In this document: piece after piece, positions 9,266-16,821 of the stretch
Position numbering within the stretch: position 1 is the first letter of the stretch
Layout: every line of letters begins with the position of its first letter
DNA from: Flagellimonas sp. CMM7
GTDB lineage: Bacteria; Bacteroidota; Bacteroidia; Flavobacteriales; Flavobacteriaceae
DNA length: 64,000 nt
Direction: 5' to 3'
Assembly: GCF_021390195.1 (NCBI RefSeq)
Contig: NZ_CP090003.1
Coordinates: forward strand, 3,679,501 to 3,743,500
The notes under the pieces: generated by a model
Told to the model about the DNA's origin: nothing
Seen by the model: the letters and a program-made list of their open reading frames with translations, nothing else
The model's database searches: none
Position numbers and translations under genes: made by a program

Positions 9266-9934
9266 TTATATGAAACCTCTATTTTTAGCTGCTAGGATCA
9301 GGGCAAGGTCATTCTCATTTTCAGTGCCAAAAAGTGATTTTAAATGACGCTTTCTATTCTCAATAGAAGAGGGAGACAATCTAATAAAATGTTCCAAATC
9401 TTTGTTTTTGGTACCTATGGAAAGATGGTATAGTATCTTTTTGTCCTTTTCATCCAAACTAATATCATTGGTCATTTTCTTCCTAATGGCAGAAAGAGCT
9501 TTGGACGAATAATATGGAGGATTTAATGTAATGGTCTTAACAGCATCTTCCAGTGTTTTTGGATCTATATCTGTTTTTACCAAATAACCGTCTGGATCAA
9601 CGGTTTTAAGGATACTGTTTATTCTATAGTTATCACTAAAAGAGGACATGAACGCAATCTTGGTTTCTGGTACCAACCTACGTGCCAGAACTCCTAAATC
9701 TTCCCCTGTATGAGGCTGGTCCTCATTAGGAGGGAACAGTTGTACATCTAAAAATAAAATGTCGTACTTAAAAGAATTGGCAGATTCTTCAATGAGTTTT
9801 CTGCCCATTTCATAGGTGTTGGCCGTATCTACAATAATACTATGGCCTTCAAACACAATCCGCTCAAGGATAAATTTATACCCAAGCATGGTCATCTCAT
9901 GATCATCTATCGCTAATATTCGAAGTGTTTTCAT
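9266..9934 (-). CDS. LuxR/NarL-type response regulator
   Basis: 222 residues. Receiver domain (1-130) with the acidic pair in AIDDHE and phospho-acceptor Asp63 in ILFLDVQL; conserved Lys in YLVKTD. C-terminal DNA-binding domain (about 160-222) is a divergent LuxR HTH (LSPSSIENRKRHLKSLFG). It follows the TPR histidine kinase gene by 25 bp on the same strand and is the evident partner of that kinase. The order kinase then NarL-type regulator is frequent in Flavobacteriaceae. Confidence 0.9.
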   Translation of the reverse strand: MKTLRILAIDDHEMTMLGYKFILERIVFEGHSIIVDTANTYEMGRKLIEESANSFKYDILFLDVQLFPPNEDQPHTGEDLGVLARRLVPETKIAFMSSFSDNYRINSILKTVDPDGYLVKTDIDPKTLEDAVKTITLNPPYYSSKALSAIRKKMTNDISLDEKDKKILYHLSIGTKNKDLEHFIRLSPSSIENRKRHLKSLFGTENENDLALILAAKNRGFI

Positions 9935-9959
9935 ACCGGGTTAATTTAAAAATTCAAAA

Positions 9960-12056
9960 TTAGACATTCATAACTTCTTTATGCTCTACGGCAGCATTTA
10001 GAGTATCCAATCTTATGTAATTACTGGGCAATGAAACTGTAACGGTTGTTCCCTTACCTTTTTTACTGTCAATATCTAAAGTTCCTTTTACTTTTTTAAC
10101 TCTTGAAACCACGTTTCGCAAACCAATACCGCGTTTTCCTTTGTTCATGTCAAAACCAACACCATCATCTTTAATACTCAATATCAACAGGTTATCTTCT
10201 GTTCTGAAATCTATTTGAGCATTTTCACACTTTGCATGTTTAACACAGTTTTGAAGTGCTTCCTGGACAATCCTGTAGGCATTGATTTTTATATCACCTT
10301 CCAAATCATCCCAATCCACATTTTCGTCATAAGTAAAAGAACATGAAATCCCTGAAGATTCACTTATGGTGTTTATAAGGTCATCCAGTGATACAATAAA
10401 GTTATAAAATTTTTGATAAGAAGCATCACTAAGTTCGTGCGAAATCGTTCTTATTTCTTCTTCCAATTCTCTGAGTTTTTCAATAAGACTGGCTCTTTGT
10501 TCCACCGATGCTTCATCGTCCTTGTCATTTAATCCGCTAAGAATCAATCTAATGCCCAGCATTTGACCAAGAATTCCGTCATGTAGCTCTTCCGAAACGC
10601 GTTTTTGCTCCAATTGCTTACCTTCCTCAAACTTACCCTGTTGCGAAAGCATAAGATTGTAGATTTCTTGATTGCTCTCTTGTTGTTTTTGTTGAAACTT
10701 TAGTCTGTTGTTGCTTATACGTTGCCAGATAATGGTAAAAAGGGCAATGCCAAGAAGTATAAGCCCCAAAACAACCCCGATCCATATCTGTTTTTGGCGG
10801 GAGAGCAGTTCATTGCGCTGGATGACCTCATCTGTTTCTAAACGGATACGGGCAAACTTATCACGGATGGCCCGTTCCTCATCCTTTATTTTTTCGCTCA
10901 ACTCATAATATTCGTTAGAATAAGCGACTGCATTTTCGCTATCTAAACTTGTCAATACCTTTAGAACCTCCAGATTGCGGTAATCATTAGAACTTTCTTT
11001 TGCTAGTTCACGTGATTCTTTGGCATATTGTGTGGCAATAATTGTATCCCCTTGTGCGGCTAAAATTTCCGCATATAACTGTTTGGCTCTTGCTTGTTGT
11101 AGAGAAAAACCAATACTGTCATTTATCTTTATTGCATTTAAAAGAAGGGTACTTGCTTGGGCATAATCTCTTTGGCCTTTGAATAATGCATGGGCTTGAC
11201 TTATAGTTGCCAGAGAGTATAGCCTTGGATCATCCTTCCTAAAATCCTTGTCCTCAAATAATTTTTGATACTCTTCAAATGCTTTATTATATTCTTTTTT
11301 CTCCAAAAACGTACTTGCAATATTGTTTCTATTTTCTCGCACAAACATCATTTTATTATTTGGCTTGAATTTTTTGATAAAAGATTCTGCTTTATAAAAA
11401 TATTCCAAAGCTTTCTCTTGATTATTTGTGCCATTGGAAATAACCCCTAACATGTTATTGCAATTATAAATCCTTTTATAATCTTCTAAATCTTCGAAAA
11501 TTCGTAAAGCTTCACTAAGATTTACTTCTGCTCCTAAGTAATCCTTAAAATAATCTTGAATTCTCCCCATGCTATATAATATTCTTCCTCTTAATGAACG
11601 AGAGGTGGAGTCCACAGGTAATTCATTAAAACCCTTATGAGCTTTTTTGTAATGGAAGTAAGCACTGTCCAAAACCCCATAGGAACGGAAGAAAGAAGCC
11701 AAATCCCAATGGGATTCCCCGAGAGTCATGTATAGCTTATCTTTTTCTGATAACTCCGTAACCCTTCGATTCATTTTTCTAAACTCTAGTGAATCCTGTA
11801 ATCTTTTATATATGAGAGAAATTTTGGATAGCTGTTCCAAACGCAAAGTATCATTGGAAAACTCACTTATTTTACTTTCAGCTTTTTTTAAGAATTGTTT
11901 TCTTTTTGATAACGGAAAATGCGCACTGTCACTAGCTATATTAATCCATTCTTCAACTGTGGCCGCTTTAGAGGTAGTATCGGATTTATTAACAGATAAT
12001 TGTTTATCGCAACTGGACAAGACAATGAATAATAGTATTAAATATTTGTTTTTCAA
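9960..12056 (-). CDS. TPR-containing lipoprotein sensor histidine kinase (HPK7/NarX-like)
   Basis: 698 residues from a TTG at 12056; the open frame reaches a further TTG at 12080 and there is no ATG until residue 103. The TTG at 12056 gives a clean SPII signal (KNKYLILLFIVLSSC). Residues about 60-400 (numbered from 12080) are TPR-like helices facing the periplasm; one membrane helix at 433-452; then a HisKA_3 box with His500 (SEELHDGILGQ), and HATPase_c with NAYRIVQEALQN, DDGVGFD and GIGLRNV. The C-terminal kinase signals to the next gene. An unusual anchoring is implied: lipid at the N-terminus plus a transmembrane helix. Confidence 0.85.
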   Translation of the reverse strand: MKNKYLILLFIVLSSCDKQLSVNKSDTTSKAATVEEWINIASDSAHFPLSKRKQFLKKAESKISEFSNDTLRLEQLSKISLIYKRLQDSLEFRKMNRRVTELSEKDKLYMTLGESHWDLASFFRSYGVLDSAYFHYKKAHKGFNELPVDSTSRSLRGRILYSMGRIQDYFKDYLGAEVNLSEALRIFEDLEDYKRIYNCNNMLGVISNGTNNQEKALEYFYKAESFIKKFKPNNKMMFVRENRNNIASTFLEKKEYNKAFEEYQKLFEDKDFRKDDPRLYSLATISQAHALFKGQRDYAQASTLLLNAIKINDSIGFSLQQARAKQLYAEILAAQGDTIIATQYAKESRELAKESSNDYRNLEVLKVLTSLDSENAVAYSNEYYELSEKIKDEERAIRDKFARIRLETDEVIQRNELLSRQKQIWIGVVLGLILLGIALFTIIWQRISNNRLKFQQKQQESNQEIYNLMLSQQGKFEEGKQLEQKRVSEELHDGILGQMLGIRLILSGLNDKDDEASVEQRASLIEKLRELEEEIRTISHELSDASYQKFYNFIVSLDDLINTISESSGISCSFTYDENVDWDDLEGDIKINAYRIVQEALQNCVKHAKCENAQIDFRTEDNLLILSIKDDGVGFDMNKGKRGIGLRNVVSRVKKVKGTLDIDSKKGKGTTVTVSLPSNYIRLDTLNAAVEHKEVMNV

Positions 12057-12114
12057 TTTAATGCGATAAAAAGTCAGCAATTATTTGTTTTCTTTTACTA
12101 CAAGGTAACAAAAA

Positions 12115-12141
12115 AGCCCTAAATCAAGATGATTTAGGGCT
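12115..12141 (-). terminator. Strong terminator after the small lipoprotein genes
   Basis: Perfect 11-bp stem AGCCCTAAATC / GATTTAGGGCT with loop AAGAT; minus-strand downstream run of six T (12109-12114). It separates the two tiny lipoprotein genes from the kinase gene, so the kinase needs its own promoter in the short gap 12057-12114 or depends on read-through. Confidence 0.85.
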
Positions 12142-12162
12142 ATGTTTCACATTTATCAAGAA

Positions 12163-12366
12163 CTATAGTTCTCTATCATCATTCATTGCAGATGTCAATC
12201 CTATACGGTTGTTTTTTAAAGCAAATTCTTTTATACCGATTTGCTTAATCGTCAATTCATTTACATCCGAAACCTCATTAACTAAATAAGAAGAATCTTC
12301 AGGTTCAGAATTTTTAACACATGACAATAAACTTATGATCATTGCGGAAAAAATAACTTTTTTCAC
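12163..12366 (-). CDS. Small lipoprotein (67 aa), function unknown
   Basis: Starts with GTG at 12366. SPII-like signal KKVIFSAMIISLLSC (Cys16) followed by about 51 residues that are acidic in the first half (EPEDSSYLVNEVSDVNE) and more basic later. An internal ATG (12342) would destroy the signal, so GTG is preferred. Directly followed by a strong terminator. Lies 41 bp downstream of another tiny lipoprotein and upstream of the TPR kinase. Role unknown; its place between signalling genes suggests a signal or accessory peptide (inference). Confidence 0.6.
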   Translation of the reverse strand: MKKVIFSAMIISLLSCVKNSEPEDSSYLVNEVSDVNELTIKQIGIKEFALKNNRIGLTSAMNDDREL

Positions 12367-12407
12367 TGGTTATGTATGAGTTTTAATGAATTGGTCAATT
12401 TGTTTTA

Positions 12408-12566
12408 CTATCTATCGTCAGCTTGAGATGATCCAGAGTCGGTCGAATCCTGATCTTCTAATTCTGCCATTAGGTTTTCCGTTTCCTGAACATCGGTTTC
12501 TGCTTCACAAGAAAACATTCCAAAAGTCATTACTGCAATTGCCAAAATACTTAGCGTCTTTTTCAT
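12408..12566 (-). CDS. Very small lipoprotein (52 aa), function unknown
   Basis: ATG at 12566, TAG at 12408-12410. Signal MKKTLSILAIAVMTFGMFSC (lipobox GMFSC, Cys20), then only 32 mature residues, highly acidic (EAETDVQETENL, then EDQDSTDSGSSQADD). Small acidic lipoproteins of this kind, often starting SCE(A/P)(D/E), are common in Flavobacteriaceae beside LytTR and TPR-kinase genes as I recall. Same strand as the LytTR gene (139 bp upstream) and the GTG-start lipoprotein (41 bp downstream). Confidence 0.6.
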   Translation of the reverse strand: MKKTLSILAIAVMTFGMFSCEAETDVQETENLMAELEDQDSTDSGSSQADDR

Positions 12567-12642
12567 AATATTAGGTTTTAAGGTTAGAACTTTAGGTTCA
12601 TGGCAGCAAGATATCTAGCACAAACGTGTAGCCGCTCGGTGT

Positions 12643-12664
12643 TACAAATGTTTTAGTATTTGTA
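12643..12664. promoter_or_regulatory. Dyad upstream of the tiny lipoprotein genes
   Basis: TACAAAT (12643-12649) and ATTTGTA (12658-12664) form a perfect 7-bp inverted repeat with an 8-nt spacer, 77-98 bp upstream of the 52-aa lipoprotein gene. It is the only clear symmetric site in this gap, hence a candidate operator, possibly for the adjacent LytTR protein. Confidence 0.3.
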
Positions 12665-12705
12665 GCAATTGTATTAGAATTCTAAGAAGAACTATGAGAA
12701 TTAAT

Positions 12706-13440
12706 CTAGTTAAGGGCCTTTATAGATGCTTTGGAGAGCATTTCCTTTAAGGTGTCCACCTTTCCTTTATAGGTCTTGGAGAAAGGGAGCTCTTGTTCGT
12801 TCTCGTTGCGAAGCGTGCAAATAGATTTACCGTAATTAATACGAGAGACATATCGACTATTTAAAATATAGCTTTGGTGAATGCGAATAAAACTTTCGGG
12901 AAGCTTTTCTTCAAAAGACTTCAACGTTTTAAAAGCACTTACCACATTACCATCTCTCATAAAAAAGTCCGTAGCGTTGTTATCGGACTTTAGGTACAAA
13001 ATATCATTGGTGTCTAAATAGTGATAATCATTATAGGTTTTTAGACAGATTGTGGAGGGCATATTTTGTTTAGGGTGCATTTTACGTAAGCGCATTACAC
13101 TCTTGCGAACGTCAAATTCGTTGTGGGGGAGAATCCAATAATCAAAAAAACCACTTTTAATGGCATTATAAGCGTACTTTTTTGTTGTTGAAAAACCAAT
13201 TATAATGGGAAGCTTCTCCATATACTGGTTTAGCTCCGTTATCATTTGAAAGTAAGCCATGCCATCTTCAACTAGATTGACAAAAACCAAGTCCGGTGTA
13301 AATTTTAAAATAGTATTTAATCCATCAGTTGGGTCTTGGGCCGTACCCATGCAGGTAAAATCACCGTACTCTTGCAAATAAAGTTGCAATTGCAGCTTTG
13401 TAGTAGCGTTAGAATCTATTATTGCGTAAGTATAGTCCAT
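12706..13440 (-). CDS. LytTR-type regulator with degenerate receiver domain
   Basis: 244 residues. Receiver-like fold (1-120) followed by a LytTR DNA-binding domain (about 135-240; key pieces DILYLKSDNNATDFFMRDG, FIRIHQSYILN, PFSKTYKG). The position of the phospho-acceptor Asp reads LVFVNLVED, i.e. Asn55, and the conserved Lys of YLxKP is missing (YWILPHN), so classical phosphorylation is not expected. No histidine kinase of the LytS type is adjacent. It probably controls the downstream tiny lipoprotein genes (inference). Confidence 0.85.
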   Translation of the reverse strand: MDYTYAIIDSNATTKLQLQLYLQEYGDFTCMGTAQDPTDGLNTILKFTPDLVFVNLVEDGMAYFQMITELNQYMEKLPIIIGFSTTKKYAYNAIKSGFFDYWILPHNEFDVRKSVMRLRKMHPKQNMPSTICLKTYNDYHYLDTNDILYLKSDNNATDFFMRDGNVVSAFKTLKSFEEKLPESFIRIHQSYILNSRYVSRINYGKSICTLRNENEQELPFSKTYKGKVDTLKEMLSKASIKALN

Positions 13441-13539
13441 TTGTAAAGTACTGGGTGCAAGTTACTAACGTGTGAAAAGAACTCATTGCAGTTTTCCCTT
13501 AAAAAAACTAGGGGTTTCCCGTAAAATCGATGGTTTTTT

Positions 13540-13563
13540 GTTAATTAACAGCGAAATTTCGCT
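13540..13563. promoter_or_regulatory. Two abutting perfect palindromes upstream of the LytTR gene
   Basis: GTTAATTAAC (10 bp, 13540-13549) is followed immediately by AGCGAAATTTCGCT (14 bp, 13550-13563). They lie 6 bp after the stop of the beta-helix gene and 100 bp upstream of the LytTR start. The second could end the upstream transcript as a small hairpin, but no T-tract follows, so paired operator sites are equally possible. Confidence 0.35.
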
Positions 13564-13569
13564 TAAAAG

Positions 13570-15126
13570 CTAATTGTTCACAACATTTTCGTAAGCCCCA
13601 ATATCAGGGTTTTGGGTTCTATCTACCCCTAAAATGTCTGTTGGAATTAGAGGGATGATATTGAGGTCGGCAGCATCCAACGCAGCAGAATTCATTCCTA
13701 TTTGAAACTGATTTTCAAAAGGTGCTGTAAAATCTGCATCTTGGTTAAAGATTATATTCTGGTATAAATCAACATCTTCAAAATCGAACAAAGGATTATC
13801 TGCAAATTGATTGTTTGAATCATTAAACTGTACGAGGCAGTTTTTAAAACTAAAGTTAAAAGCTGCGTTGGTATCTTGTTGCAATGAAATTTCAATAGAC
13901 TGGGTGCCATCAATTATACAGTTGATAAAATCGGCATTTTCCAAATCACGTGTAACAATTTCCCCCGTAGCGGATTGCATAAAATTATCCAACACTAAGG
14001 TTGCTCCGGAACGGAACCCATTGTTCCAATAGTTGGCCAGGGTACAATGGGTAAAGCTGTACTTTCCGCCAGAATTTCCATGGAATGAAATGTTACCTGC
14101 ACCACCCAGTACTGTGTTTGCTGCAACTATGCTTGCCTTAGTGGCCCAAAGGTTACTATCTAAACTATTATAAACCTGTGAGTTTACCATTGTTAGGGTA
14201 GGAGTGGTCAATACATTGTCACCTTCTACTCGAAGTCCTACTGTTGCATTTTTAAGAGTGAGGTAAGAAATGCTGTTGTTGATGCTTCCTTCCCTTAACC
14301 AAATAGTTCCCCATTGTCCTGGTTCGTTGGCATAAGTAGATTCCAATCGGTCACCTTCAAAAATGACCTCGTTTTCCAATAACTCCTGATCCTCACTTAA
14401 AAGCCCATTTACTTGTATGGAAGCTCCTGTGTTTACTATAACACCAGAGTTTTTATGAAAATGCACACGGGCTCCAGCTTCAATAGATAATATGCTACCA
14501 TCAGGCACAGCGGCATAGCCATAAATCACATAGGGTTTTTCATTGGTAAAGAGCAGTTCATCTGGCTCTAGAAGAAAGCCTTCAACTCTAATTTCATTTC
14601 CTTCTTCATCTAAACCGAGCACAAGCGTCTCCTTTGTACCATCAGACAATTCTCGTGGATATAAAAAAACGGCATCCTTTACCAAAGTAACCAAAGGAAC
14701 TTCCTGAGTGCCAGAACCATTGCCAAACAGGATATCATCGGTATACAAAAACTCATTTTCTGGGGTTTGGGAAACATCAAAAGTAGTTTCAATAAAAATA
14801 AAGAGACTGTCCTTGGCTAACAATGGTACATCATTGAATTCTTTTCCTGCAGAACCATCAACATTTAGTCTATAACCGCTGCTCTGCCCACTTTCTAATC
14901 CAATAAATGGAATTAGAATGTCGTCATTACTTCTGTTGTACACTTTTAGGGTATATGTGCTGCTTCCAATATTGGTGAAAACAGTATCTAAAAAAACAGT
15001 GTCTTTAGAAAATTCCAGATTACCGGAACTTGGGGCATAATCAAAATCTTTACGGCAAGAGCTCCATGAAATTGCAAGGGCAAGTCCTAAAACTATCACG
15101 ATTAATTTTGTATACCAACGATTCAC
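13570..15126 (-). CDS. Right-handed beta-helix lipoprotein
   Basis: 518 residues, GTG start overlapping the upstream stop by 4 bp. Signal with lipobox SWSSC (Cys24). The first about 180 residues resemble an Ig-like/ASPM-type beta domain (NLEFSKDTVFLDTVFTNIGSS). Residues about 200-480 show the repetitive pattern of a parallel beta-helix (ISYLTLKNATVGLRVEGDN, NISFHGNSGGKYSFTHCT, FINCIIDG). It ends with DILGVDRTQNPDIGAYE, typical of choice-of-anchor/pectate-lyase-like repeat proteins. Surface or periplasmic carbohydrate or peptidoglycan contact is likely; no catalytic residues identified. Third gene of an operon with cyclotransferase and thioesterase. Confidence 0.75.
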   Translation of the reverse strand: MNRWYTKLIVIVLGLALAISWSSCRKDFDYAPSSGNLEFSKDTVFLDTVFTNIGSSTYTLKVYNRSNDDILIPFIGLESGQSSGYRLNVDGSAGKEFNDVPLLAKDSLFIFIETTFDVSQTPENEFLYTDDILFGNGSGTQEVPLVTLVKDAVFLYPRELSDGTKETLVLGLDEEGNEIRVEGFLLEPDELLFTNEKPYVIYGYAAVPDGSILSIEAGARVHFHKNSGVIVNTGASIQVNGLLSEDQELLENEVIFEGDRLESTYANEPGQWGTIWLREGSINNSISYLTLKNATVGLRVEGDNVLTTPTLTMVNSQVYNSLDSNLWATKASIVAANTVLGGAGNISFHGNSGGKYSFTHCTLANYWNNGFRSGATLVLDNFMQSATGEIVTRDLENADFINCIIDGTQSIEISLQQDTNAAFNFSFKNCLVQFNDSNNQFADNPLFDFEDVDLYQNIIFNQDADFTAPFENQFQIGMNSAALDAADLNIIPLIPTDILGVDRTQNPDIGAYENVVNN

Positions 15127-15518
15127 ACTTTATTGAATAAATTTTGAATTGATTCCGGTACCCGTTTTGGTCTAAATGATTTAGCATCTAAAAGGCACCA
15201 TTCTGTAGTAGCGTTAACTAAAAGTTGCCCGGTTTTATTGTTTCTTATCTCCACCACTCGTATGGATAATGGTCCCCTTGTACTTTTTATATGCGTGTTC
15301 ACTACAATTGGGTCATTGAGCTTCGCTGATTTAGAATAGGTGATATTATGGTTTTTAACTACCCAGACCATTTTAGTTCGGGTAGCTTCATCTACAACGC
15401 TCAACCAGTGTTTTTTTGATATATCTTGAATCCATTCCACATACCTTATGTTGTTTACATGGTTAAGGTCGTCAAGATCTTCTTGCACTACCTTAAACGT
15501 TTCTTTGTAATGCTGCAT
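15123..15518 (-). CDS. Acyl-CoA thioesterase of the hot-dog (4HBT/YbgC-like) family
   Basis: 131 residues, one 4HBT domain. The catalytic region near the N-terminus reads VQEDLDDLNHVNNIRYVEWIQ (shown in part), with the conserved Asp and HVNN. Expected to hydrolyse acyl-CoA in the cytoplasm; chain-length preference unknown. Start overlaps the cyclotransferase stop (TAATG) and its stop overlaps the next start, so the three genes are translationally coupled. Confidence 0.85.
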   Translation of the reverse strand: MQHYKETFKVVQEDLDDLNHVNNIRYVEWIQDISKKHWLSVVDEATRTKMVWVVKNHNITYSKSAKLNDPIVVNTHIKSTRGPLSIRVVEIRNNKTGQLLVNATTEWCLLDAKSFRPKRVPESIQNLFNKV

Positions 15519-16588
15519 TAGCCTTTTTTATGGATTTTCACCTCAAAAAGCTTGTTCCAATTTTTGCCGGTCACAAAAAAGGTGCCTTTTTCTTTATGGT
15601 AGGCAACACCATTGAGAACTGAATTGCCTTCATCCCATTGGGGACCTTTATCCACTTTGTTTTTTAGCCCTCCAAAATTTATTACACCTTCAATGGCACC
15701 TGAGGTGGCATCAATGATCATCATGCTTTCTTTTTGGTAAACATTTGCATAAATTTTCCCATCTACATATTCCAGCTCATTGGCCATATTAAAAATGGAT
15801 TTGTTGGTTACGGTTTCTATGTATCCTTGTTCTTCAAGCGTAGTAGGACTTAAAAGCCAAATTTTTTCTGTCCCATCACTTTTATAAAGCTGCTCTCCAT
15901 CATTACAAAGGCCCCAGCCTTCGCGACTTTCCCCATAGCTGAAATTCTGTATTTTCTCAAGGTTTGAAGGATTGTAAACGTATCCCAATCCACTTTGCCA
16001 AGTGAGTTGGTAAAGTTTATCATTCAGCAGGGTAATACCCTCTCCAAACACCGTTTTGTCCAAATCTACTTTTTGAATGATTTCCCCGGTTTCAAAATTT
16101 ACTTTTCTCACTGTGGAAGCTCCTTTTTTTCCAGTACTTTCGAAAAGTACACCATTGCTAAATTCTAGCCCTTGTGTGTATGCGTTTGGATCATGGGGGT
16201 AGGTGTTGACAATTTCATAGGTGTAGATTTCTGGAGCTTTTGCCGCCAAGAGCTTTATTTTTTTTTGAATTTCAATGGTCTGTTCTCCAATTTTAAATTT
16301 AGCAACCAGTAGTTTATTGCCCAAAGTGGGCATATCTAGAATTATTTTTCCATTTGCTTGGGTCAGTTGTTTGCCATCAATAAAATAGTCAGGGATAGAT
16401 ATTTCAATGTCTTTCTTATTCTTGATCGCAATACCTACTTCTTGATTTTGTTGAAACTTATTTTTGTTTCCTTCAAGTTGAATATCAAAGAGTTTGGCAG
16501 GGTCTTTATCGCCACCGCAAGCCATAAAAAAAAGTAAGAATCCGTAAATTGAAAATAGCTTTATCATAGTTTTTAATACGTGTTTCAT
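15518..16588 (-). CDS. Glutaminyl-peptide cyclotransferase (plant-type), lipoprotein
   Basis: 356 residues from ATG 16588 (a TTG three codons upstream also opens the frame). Lipobox FFMAC then GGDKD. N-terminal Ig-like domain (about 30-110); residues about 120-356 match the glutamine cyclotransferase family: YPHDPNAYTQGLEF, FESTGKKGASTVRKV, GEGITLLNDKLYQLTW, EGWGLCNDG, NELEYVDGKIYANVYQ, VLNGVAYH. The family folds as a beta-propeller and forms pyroglutamate at N-terminal Gln. Many Bacteroidota exported proteins start with pyroglutamate after signal peptidase I cleavage before Gln, and several signal peptides in this window end in AQ or SQ (e.g. the PorP/SprF and fasciclin proteins), so the enzyme likely acts on them in the periplasm. 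Confidence 0.85.
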   Translation of the reverse strand: MKHVLKTMIKLFSIYGFLLFFMACGGDKDPAKLFDIQLEGNKNKFQQNQEVGIAIKNKKDIEISIPDYFIDGKQLTQANGKIILDMPTLGNKLLVAKFKIGEQTIEIQKKIKLLAAKAPEIYTYEIVNTYPHDPNAYTQGLEFSNGVLFESTGKKGASTVRKVNFETGEIIQKVDLDKTVFGEGITLLNDKLYQLTWQSGLGYVYNPSNLEKIQNFSYGESREGWGLCNDGEQLYKSDGTEKIWLLSPTTLEEQGYIETVTNKSIFNMANELEYVDGKIYANVYQKESMMIIDATSGAIEGVINFGGLKNKVDKGPQWDEGNSVLNGVAYHKEKGTFFVTGKNWNKLFEVKIHKKG

Positions 16589-16628
16589 ATTGAACAAGCT
16601 TGGTCATCGAAATTAAGAATGTAATATG

Positions 16629-16659
16629 ATTGCAGCAAATTTAAAAGGTCGTATATTTG
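16629..16659 (+). promoter_or_regulatory. Promoter of the SRP RNA
   Basis: ATTG (16629-16632; 3 of 4 to TTTG), 19-nt spacer, perfect TATATTTG (16652-16659). The predicted start at about 16663 coincides with the first bases of the RNA. Confidence 0.7.
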
Positions 16660-16662
16660 TAT

Positions 16663-16765
16663 TTGGCAAGTCCTACACGACCAGCTCCTGTAGAATCCCC
16701 CAGGGCGGGAACGCAGCAAGGGTATACGGTCGTAGCGGTGCGATGTAGGTAGCTTGCCTTTTTTT
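16663..16765 (+). ncRNA. ffs: Signal recognition particle small RNA (4.5S type)
   Basis: About 100 nt. The outer helix pairs GGCAAG (16665-16670) with CTTGCC (16753-16758). The conserved SRP54/Ffh-binding part of helix 8 is visible as CCCAGGGCGGGAACGCAGCAAGGG (given here as CAGGGCGG...GCAGCAAGGG), the Bacteroidota version of the GGAAGCAGC loop. The helix is followed by a run of seven T (16759-16765) as terminator. The RNA guides Ffh to signal sequences of membrane proteins. An open reading frame on the opposite strand here is spurious. Confidence 0.93.
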
Positions 16766-16821
16766 GTTCCCAAAACTCACTTGATTTTAGGAGCATTATT
16801 TTACAATTTTAAACCGTGAAA

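Noticed and set aside
16663..16765. tRNA or tmRNA as alternative identity of the structured RNA
   Set aside because: No cloverleaf or CCA end; the helix 8 loop and size fit small SRP RNA.
16585..16773. Open reading frame of 62 codons on the minus strand
   Set aside because: It is antisense to the SRP RNA, whose promoter, helix and terminator are all clear; no coding character.
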